Below, piece after piece: positions 33,524 through 38,219 of a stretch of 38,219 bases of DNA; position 1 is the stretch's first letter, and the number at the start of each line of letters is the position of its first letter. The DNA comes from CAWGCE01 sp964480915 (GTDB lineage Bacteria > Planctomycetota > Planctomycetia > Pirellulales > Pirellulaceae). The stretch lies in assembly GCA_964480915.1 (NCBI GenBank), contig CAYZRS010000051.1, positions 1-38,219 of the forward strand. Direction: 5' to 3'. The notes below the pieces were generated by a model that worked only from the letters and a program-made list of their open reading frames with translations, was not told where the DNA came from and did not search any database. Both the position numbers and the translations under genes were made by a program.

Positions 33524-34398
33524 GTACGGATCATGCGGATACGTCGGCCAGCTTACCCGTCGTGCGCACTTGTCAGCAGATGTACCAAGCAGTCTTGGCG
33601 GCCAAGCAAGCGGGACAACGCGTCGGAGTCGTCATGACGATGGGGGCGCTTCACGACGGCCACTTGAGCCTTGTCGCCGCTAGTAACAAGGCGTGCGATT
33701 TCACCGTCGTTACCATTTTCGTGAACCCAACTCAGTTTGCACCGACTGAAGATCTCGAGAAATATCCGCGCGATTTGGAAAGTGATCTGGAAAAGCTATC
33801 GACGTTTTCCGTCGATGCTGTATTCGCACCAACGGTGGAAGAAATTTACCCCGATGAGCAGGCCACGTCGGTTCACCCGAATGAAATTGCCAAGCGACTA
33901 GAAGGTCGCAGCCGCCCCGGCCATTTCGCCGGTGTGACCACCATCGTCCTGAAACTGCTGAACATCATTCCTGCCGACATCGCTTTTTTTGGCCGCAAGG
34001 ATTATCAGCAGTACTTGGTCATCAAAAAAATGGTGGAGGATCTGAATCTGTCGGTCGAAGTTCGCGGCTGTCCCACCTTGCGCGAACCGGACGGTTTGGC
34101 CATGAGTTCGCGAAATCGATATTTAAGCACCGCAGAACGTCAACAGGCGCTATCGATTTCAGAAAGTCTGACGATGGCCGAAGAACTTGCTAGCGAAGGC
34201 GCCCAGGCGGGCAACATTGCCGCTCAAGTTCGACGTCATTTGGCAGCGGCCGGAATTCGAGAAATTGACTACGTCGCCATCGTCGATGCCGAAACGTTGG
34301 AAGATGTAAAAACGATCGCCAAGCCTACGCTTGTCGCGATCGCAGTCCGCGTGGGCAATACTCGGCTGATCGACAATCGCACTATCCAATCTGCCTAA
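33520..34398 (+). CDS. panC: Pantothenate synthetase (292 aa)
   Basis: PanC joins pantoate and beta-alanine with ATP to make pantothenate. Signatures: VMTMGALHDGHLSLV (HIGH-like HDGH), TIFVNPTQFAPTEDLEKYPR, EGRSRPGHFAGVTTIVLKLL, FFGRKDYQQ and SSRNRYLS. The length is normal and all active-site blocks are present. The start is a TTG at 33520 that overlaps the folK stop in TTGA and is preceded by GGAGGG. Folate and pantothenate genes are thus in one operon. Confidence 0.96.
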   Translation: MSTDHADTSASLPVVRTCQQMYQAVLAAKQAGQRVGVVMTMGALHDGHLSLVAASNKACDFTVVTIFVNPTQFAPTEDLEKYPRDLESDLEKLSTFSVDAVFAPTVEEIYPDEQATSVHPNEIAKRLEGRSRPGHFAGVTTIVLKLLNIIPADIAFFGRKDYQQYLVIKKMVEDLNLSVEVRGCPTLREPDGLAMSSRNRYLSTAERQQALSISESLTMAEELASEGAQAGNIAAQVRRHLAAAGIREIDYVAIVDAETLEDVKTIAKPTLVAIAVRVGNTRLIDNRTIQSA

Positions 34399-34466
34399 AA
34401 ATCACCTACCCTCGGGCTGAAATCTAGTCGGCAATGCAGCGCCCAATCGTTGGAGCGACGATCCTC

Positions 34467-35759
34467 ATGTGGCAAACCCTGATAACGATCCCCGAACGGA
34501 TAGGACCGCTGCCCGTCTTTGGCTGGGGCTGGGCATTGATTGTCTGGACGGTCGCCTGTGCCATCACGCTGTTGGCTGTTACCAAGAAGTATGGGCGAGA
34601 ACACGCGCTCGGTTCCGTTCCGTTTTCGCTGCTCGTCGCCGCCTTGCTCATCTTCGTTTTACCGATGCTGCAGGTCGAGCGTACCTTACCTGGCGGCGAA
34701 CGACTTTACGGTCTGCCCATCCGAGGCTACGGCGTGATGCTGATGTTGGGCGTTGCTGCGGGCGTCAGACTGGCGATTCATCGCGCGAATCAACGCGGTC
34801 TTAGCGCCGACGTGATTCTCAGCTTAGCGACCTGGATGTTTGCATTGGGAATCGCCGGAGCTCGACTACTGCACGTGGTGCTCTTCTGGGAACAGTACAA
34901 GAGTCCCAGCCTCTGGACGACGATCGGGCGGATTCTCAATGTCCCTCAAGGTGGGCTCGTCGTTTATGGTTCGCTGTTCTGTGCGCTGCTGGCCTTCTTC
35001 CTGTTCATTCGCAAACACAAACTGCCTGGGTTTGTGCTGGCCGATGTCATTGCGCCGTCGATGTTGCTCGGGCTTTGCATCGGTCGCATCGGCTGCCTGC
35101 TCAACGGATGTTGTTATGGCGGACCGTGCGACTACCCTTGGGCCGTGCAGTTTCCACCGGAGAGCGTTCCCTATGCGGAACACCTGCGGGATGGTTCCCT
35201 ACACGGATTCGGCTTTCGCGCCGAAGACGATACGGTCGCGATTCAATACGTCGAAGCTAACAGCCAACTGGGAAAACTCGGTTTGGCAGCCGGTGATGTC
35301 GTCAGCCGCGTCAATGGTCGCAGCCTGACCGAAGCCGGCGTGGCGCCTGGCGACATGATGGTTTACTTGGTCGAATCGGCCGGGCGGCACCTAACGATCA
35401 CGACGCAGGACGGCCGAGACCTCACTTCGTCGCTCGACCAATTACCAGCGCGGACGACGCCGCTCCATCCGACGCAGCTCTACAGTTCGATCAGTGCCCT
35501 GGCGTTGCTGTTATTCTTGCTCGCGTGCGAACCCTACCTCACTCGGGATGGGCAGTTGATGACGTTGATGATCGCCATCTATCCGATGATCCGTTTCTTG
35601 CTAGAGGTCATTCGCACGGATGAAACTTCGTTTCAATCGACCGGCATGACGATCTCGCAAAACATCAGCCTGTTGCTCCTGGTGGTAGCCATCGGGATGT
35701 GGTTCTATTTGCGGAAACAGCCGGCCGGCAAACGTCGCGTCATCGCCACGGCGATTTAA
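34467..35759 (+). CDS. lgt: Prolipoprotein diacylglyceryl transferase with an inserted PDZ-like domain (430 aa)
   Basis: Lgt transfers diacylglycerol to the lipobox Cys of prolipoproteins in the inner membrane. Family features: N-terminal MWQTLITIPERIGPLPVFGWG, the GGLVVYGSL motif (Tyr in place of the His of E. coli Lgt), GRIGCLLNGCCYGGPC (catalytic Arg and Asn), TPLHPTQLYSS, and IRFLLEVIRTDE. Between NGCCYGGPCDYPWAVQF and the PTQLY block lies an insertion of about 80 residues that looks like a PDZ domain (GKLGLAAGDVVSRVNGRSL; GDMMVYLVESAGRHLTI). Usual Lgt is about 270-300 residues. I start at ATG 34467 because it gives the family N-terminus, with GGAG 11 bases upstream; ATG 34434 is possible. 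It lies downstream of panC. Confidence 0.9.
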   Translation: MWQTLITIPERIGPLPVFGWGWALIVWTVACAITLLAVTKKYGREHALGSVPFSLLVAALLIFVLPMLQVERTLPGGERLYGLPIRGYGVMLMLGVAAGVRLAIHRANQRGLSADVILSLATWMFALGIAGARLLHVVLFWEQYKSPSLWTTIGRILNVPQGGLVVYGSLFCALLAFFLFIRKHKLPGFVLADVIAPSMLLGLCIGRIGCLLNGCCYGGPCDYPWAVQFPPESVPYAEHLRDGSLHGFGFRAEDDTVAIQYVEANSQLGKLGLAAGDVVSRVNGRSLTEAGVAPGDMMVYLVESAGRHLTITTQDGRDLTSSLDQLPARTTPLHPTQLYSSISALALLLFLLACEPYLTRDGQLMTLMIAIYPMIRFLLEVIRTDETSFQSTGMTISQNISLLLLVVAIGMWFYLRKQPAGKRRVIATAI

Positions 35760-35890
35760 TTCGAGCGGGCGGCGCTCCTAAACCAGGGCAAAAGTCAGTT
35801 CGGCTTCTAACGGCTTCCCTGATTCCGATAGAATGAGCCACCAGAACAAACCGGCCGTTTCCGCGTAGAAACGACGTGTCGGCTGTTTTT

Positions 35891-35920
35891 GGGAACTTTT
35901 TCCCGCTCACGCGCATCTCA
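35891..35920 (+). promoter_or_regulatory. Putative ECF-type promoter of the sigma/anti-sigma operon
   Basis: GGAACTT at 35892-35898 matches the -35 pattern of RpoE-like sigma factors. After a 17-base spacer, TCTCA (35916-35920) is a weak -10 candidate. The -35 is embedded in a palindrome, GGGAA-CTTT-TTCCC. Autoregulation by the sigma factor encoded just downstream is the natural reading, but this is inference. Confidence 0.35.
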
Positions 35921-35933
35921 TCATAGGCCATCC

Positions 35934-36512
35934 GTGCTGGACGACAGCAATTCACGAACCGACGGACATTTGATCGCTGAGGCGTTGGCTGGCCAACCCG
36001 AGGCTTTTGGAGAATTGGTTCGCCGATATCAAGATCGCCTGTTCCATTCGGTTGTACGAGTCACCGGGTGCCCCGTCGAAGCGGAAGATGTGGTCCAAGA
36101 CGCTTTTGTCCAGGCCTACACGAAACTGGATCGGTTTAAAGGGGAGAGTCAATTCTTTACTTGGCTGTACCGCATCGCGTTCAACACTTCGGTCAGCCGG
36201 CACCGCAAAAAAAAGCCAACCGTTTCGATTGATAAGCAGCGCGAGGCGATCGGAGACAACCTGCCCGATGGGCAACCGCCCGTCGAAGCGGCACTCGAAC
36301 GTGACGAGCAAGTCAGACAACTAGAAGCCGCGCTATTAGAATTGCCCGAAGACCAAAGAACGATCTTGGTCTTGCGCGAACTCGAAGATCAATCCTATGA
36401 CGAAATTGCCGCCATTTTGGATTTACCAGCCGGCACGGTGCGCAGTCGCTTGCATCGCGCTCGAAAACAACTGCACGAGTTACTGAAGACGCGACACGAA
36501 CAATTTTTTTGA
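35934..36512 (+). CDS. ECF sigma factor, RpoE/SigW-like (192 aa)
   Basis: This is an RNA polymerase ECF sigma factor. Region 2 is DGHLIAEALAGQPEAFGELV, RYQDRLFHSVVRVTG, then EDVVQDAFVQAYTKLDRFKG and FFTWLYRIAFNTSVSRHR. Region 4 is LPEDQRTILVLRELEDQSYD followed by the helix-turn-helix and RSRLHRARKQLHELL. I start at GTG 35934 (MLDDSNSRTDG); a TTG at 35889 in the same frame adds 15 residues that overlap the predicted -35 box. The anti-sigma gene follows after 79 bases. Confidence 0.92.
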   Translation: MLDDSNSRTDGHLIAEALAGQPEAFGELVRRYQDRLFHSVVRVTGCPVEAEDVVQDAFVQAYTKLDRFKGESQFFTWLYRIAFNTSVSRHRKKKPTVSIDKQREAIGDNLPDGQPPVEAALERDEQVRQLEAALLELPEDQRTILVLRELEDQSYDEIAAILDLPAGTVRSRLHRARKQLHELLKTRHEQFF

Positions 36513-36591
36513 TCTCATAATTTCATTTACCCCATTTTTGTTAACCCTGTGCCTTGTCGCATCGCCAGCGAGGCGAATCCTGTAAACCCGC

Positions 36592-38151
36592 ATGACCGAA
36601 ATAGACCCTTTTGACGACGAGCGCCTAAGCGCCTATCTGGATGATGAACTTTCGCGCGACGAGCGCGAGCAGTTCGAGCAATTCATCAAGGATCGGCCCG
36701 ACTACCGCCAAGCGATGGACGAGCTGCAAACCATGCGCTCACGTCTCAAGGCGCTACCGACCGCTGCACTCGGCAACGACTTTGCCGATCGCGTGCTGCG
36801 GAAAGCAGAAACCGCCACCTTGATCGGCGACCGGCAAACCGACAAGGCGACGCAAGCTACCGTGCCCGCGGACCGTTCCACTTGGACGAGAGCGCGCATC
36901 TTGACCATCGCCGGCGCACTGGCCGCCAGCCTATTGGCCCTGCTGATCCTGCCAAGCCAGCTATCAAAACAACCTTCGGTTGCCATGGCGCCGTCCGGCG
37001 ACCCGGCCGGCGAGCCGGCCGCCGAATTGCGATTCGAATCTTCATCTTCGGCTGCCAACGAGACGATCCAGCCAGCATCGCTGCCCCATGACGAAGCCGA
37101 TTTTTCGTCGGAGGCCGATTCGGTCACGGCCGCTGCAGAAGCGGCGGCCCAACCGTTCGATGACGACGTTCCGGCCGCTGTCACGACCGACATGATGTTT
37201 TTTGAGGATCGCGAAGGTCCGGGCACCGCTGGTGCCGGGGCAGGTTATAGCGATACGCCTGACCGATCCGCAGCCGGTGGCATCGTTTTCGCATCGATCG
37301 AAGATCGGGAATACCAATTGCTGGCCAGCCAAGCTCATGAGCTGTTTCAAACACTCGAACCGGAAGCCAACGCCGGAGACGGTTGGGACATCGTTTTGAC
37401 GACGGAACTACGCAGCGCTCAAGACTGGAGCGGGCTCAAAGCGGCGCTCGCCGCCAACTCGATCCAACTCGTTCCCCCGCCAGCGGTGGCCAGCGCAAAC
37501 TTTGCTCGAACTGCCAGTGAGTCGGATGAAGAGATGGTCAACAGCGAAGATGGGCTGATCGATAGCGATTCGAATCAGACGATTCGGCAAGATTCTGAAA
37601 TCTTCAATCAGAAATTGCAGCTACCGCTCGCTGCTGCACCGACCGTTGGAAAAAATCGTCGACGTACGGTCGGGACGGCAATTCGCAAACAAGATTCCGA
37701 GGCGGTGCCCACTCATCTCCTTTATGTCGAAGGGACACGATCGCAGTTAAGCCAACTCGTCGATGAACTTTCGGTCTCTCAGTCCAATCAGATTCTTGAA
37801 GTGGTTCAAGATCAGGCGGTGCAGAAAACTCCCATGCGTCAGCAAACCAAAAACGTTCCGCCGCAACAGAAATTCAGCAAGGGAAACTCCATCTCACCGG
37901 GGCGAGCCATTCATCTGGGGCAGTCGCCGTTGAAACGGACGGCCACACAGAAGGCACAGCAAGACCGACAGCCCATGCGGGCAGCACGCTCATCACCACT
38001 TCGAAATACGTTGCCGGTCGAAGAGGCGAAAGACCAAACACTGATGCGTGGCCTCATTATTCTGCAAGACGTTTCCGAGCCACTTACCGACGAGGATAAC
38101 GAAACGCCAAATGATGAGGCAGCGAACGAGTCGTCTGACGCGGCCGAATAG
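36592..38151 (+). CDS. Membrane anti-sigma factor-like protein (519 aa)
   Basis: The N-terminal 60 residues form an anti-sigma domain of the RseA/ChrR-like type without zinc ligands (DDERLSAYLDDELSRDEREQ; FIKDRPDYRQAMDELQTMRS). One membrane helix follows at about 101-124 (ARILTIAGALAASLLALLIL). The remaining 390 residues would be extracytoplasmic. They are Ala/Ser/Glu-rich with low complexity, plus a small ordered block (THLLYVEGTRSQLSQLVDEL, then SVSQSNQILEVVQDQ). A second ordered block is REYQLLASQAHELFQTL. It presumably binds the preceding sigma factor and releases it on an envelope signal. The frame ends at 38151 with an acidic tail, so the gene is complete. Confidence 0.85.
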   Translation: MTEIDPFDDERLSAYLDDELSRDEREQFEQFIKDRPDYRQAMDELQTMRSRLKALPTAALGNDFADRVLRKAETATLIGDRQTDKATQATVPADRSTWTRARILTIAGALAASLLALLILPSQLSKQPSVAMAPSGDPAGEPAAELRFESSSSAANETIQPASLPHDEADFSSEADSVTAAAEAAAQPFDDDVPAAVTTDMMFFEDREGPGTAGAGAGYSDTPDRSAAGGIVFASIEDREYQLLASQAHELFQTLEPEANAGDGWDIVLTTELRSAQDWSGLKAALAANSIQLVPPPAVASANFARTASESDEEMVNSEDGLIDSDSNQTIRQDSEIFNQKLQLPLAAAPTVGKNRRRTVGTAIRKQDSEAVPTHLLYVEGTRSQLSQLVDELSVSQSNQILEVVQDQAVQKTPMRQQTKNVPPQQKFSKGNSISPGRAIHLGQSPLKRTATQKAQQDRQPMRAARSSPLRNTLPVEEAKDQTLMRGLIILQDVSEPLTDEDNETPNDEAANESSDAAE

Positions 38152-38219
38152 CCGCCACGCGGCGCGCTCGCGGCACACGACACTTGGAGTCTGACGGTTG
38201 TAGGAGTAAACTGGGCACA

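Overview
The window looks like a chromosomal segment of a planctomycete of the Pirellulaceae type (Rhodopirellula-like). Evidence: moderately high GC; a secreted esterase ending in dockerin-like DxNxDG repeats and a VPEP (PEP-CTERM-type) tail; two large transmembrane Ser/Thr kinases, one directly coupled to an ECF sigma factor; a secreted PQQ-type propeller protein; and an ECF sigma/anti-sigma pair. There are no rRNA or tRNA genes, insertion sequences, phage genes or CRISPR arrays that I can recognise. A 100-base run of N (24517-24616) marks an assembly gap inside a real gene.

Layout. 1-3.2 kb (+): an exported alpha/beta hydrolase and a secreted SGNH esterase. 3.2-18.1 kb (-): a long co-directional block. 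In transcription order it holds a 1324-residue membrane Ser/Thr kinase, a secreted TlpA-like thioredoxin protein, a kinase with a zinc-finger-like N-terminus and a CxxCH haem-binding-type sensor domain, its ECF sigma factor 2 bases downstream, and then an overlapping four-gene operon (HemW/HutW-like radical SAM protein, MFS transporter, DUF418 membrane protein, PQQ-propeller/esterase-like fusion). The kinase-sigma pair and the four-gene operon are each preceded by the same 20-base dyad element. 18.4-19.4 kb (+): a bestrophin-like channel. 19.4-24.8 kb (-): a Ppx/GppA phosphatase split by the gap, a PAS histidine kinase and a fused HemD-HemE enzyme. 25.1-27.9 kb (+): polyphosphate kinase and a SixA-like phosphatase, divergent from ppx. 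28-30.2 kb (-): a small membrane protein, hisS and a Cys-cluster protein. 30.4-38.2 kb (+): purU with a nitrilase-family gene, a 533-base hairpin-rich intergenic region, folK-panC, lgt with an inserted PDZ-like domain, and an ECF sigma/anti-sigma pair.

How the genes fit together. Two themes stand out. The first is tetrapyrrole/haem and redox: the HemD-HemE fusion, the HemW/HutW-like radical SAM protein, and the kinase with an extracytoplasmic CxxCH domain. The most interesting candidate for an undescribed system is that kinase plus its ECF sigma, which appears by the shared dyad to control both its own operon and the adjacent four-gene operon. The second theme is polyphosphate: ppk1 and ppx are divergent, with a histidine-phosphatase gene behind ppk1. 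The rest is mostly housekeeping metabolism (folate, pantothenate, one-carbon, tRNA charging, lipoprotein maturation).
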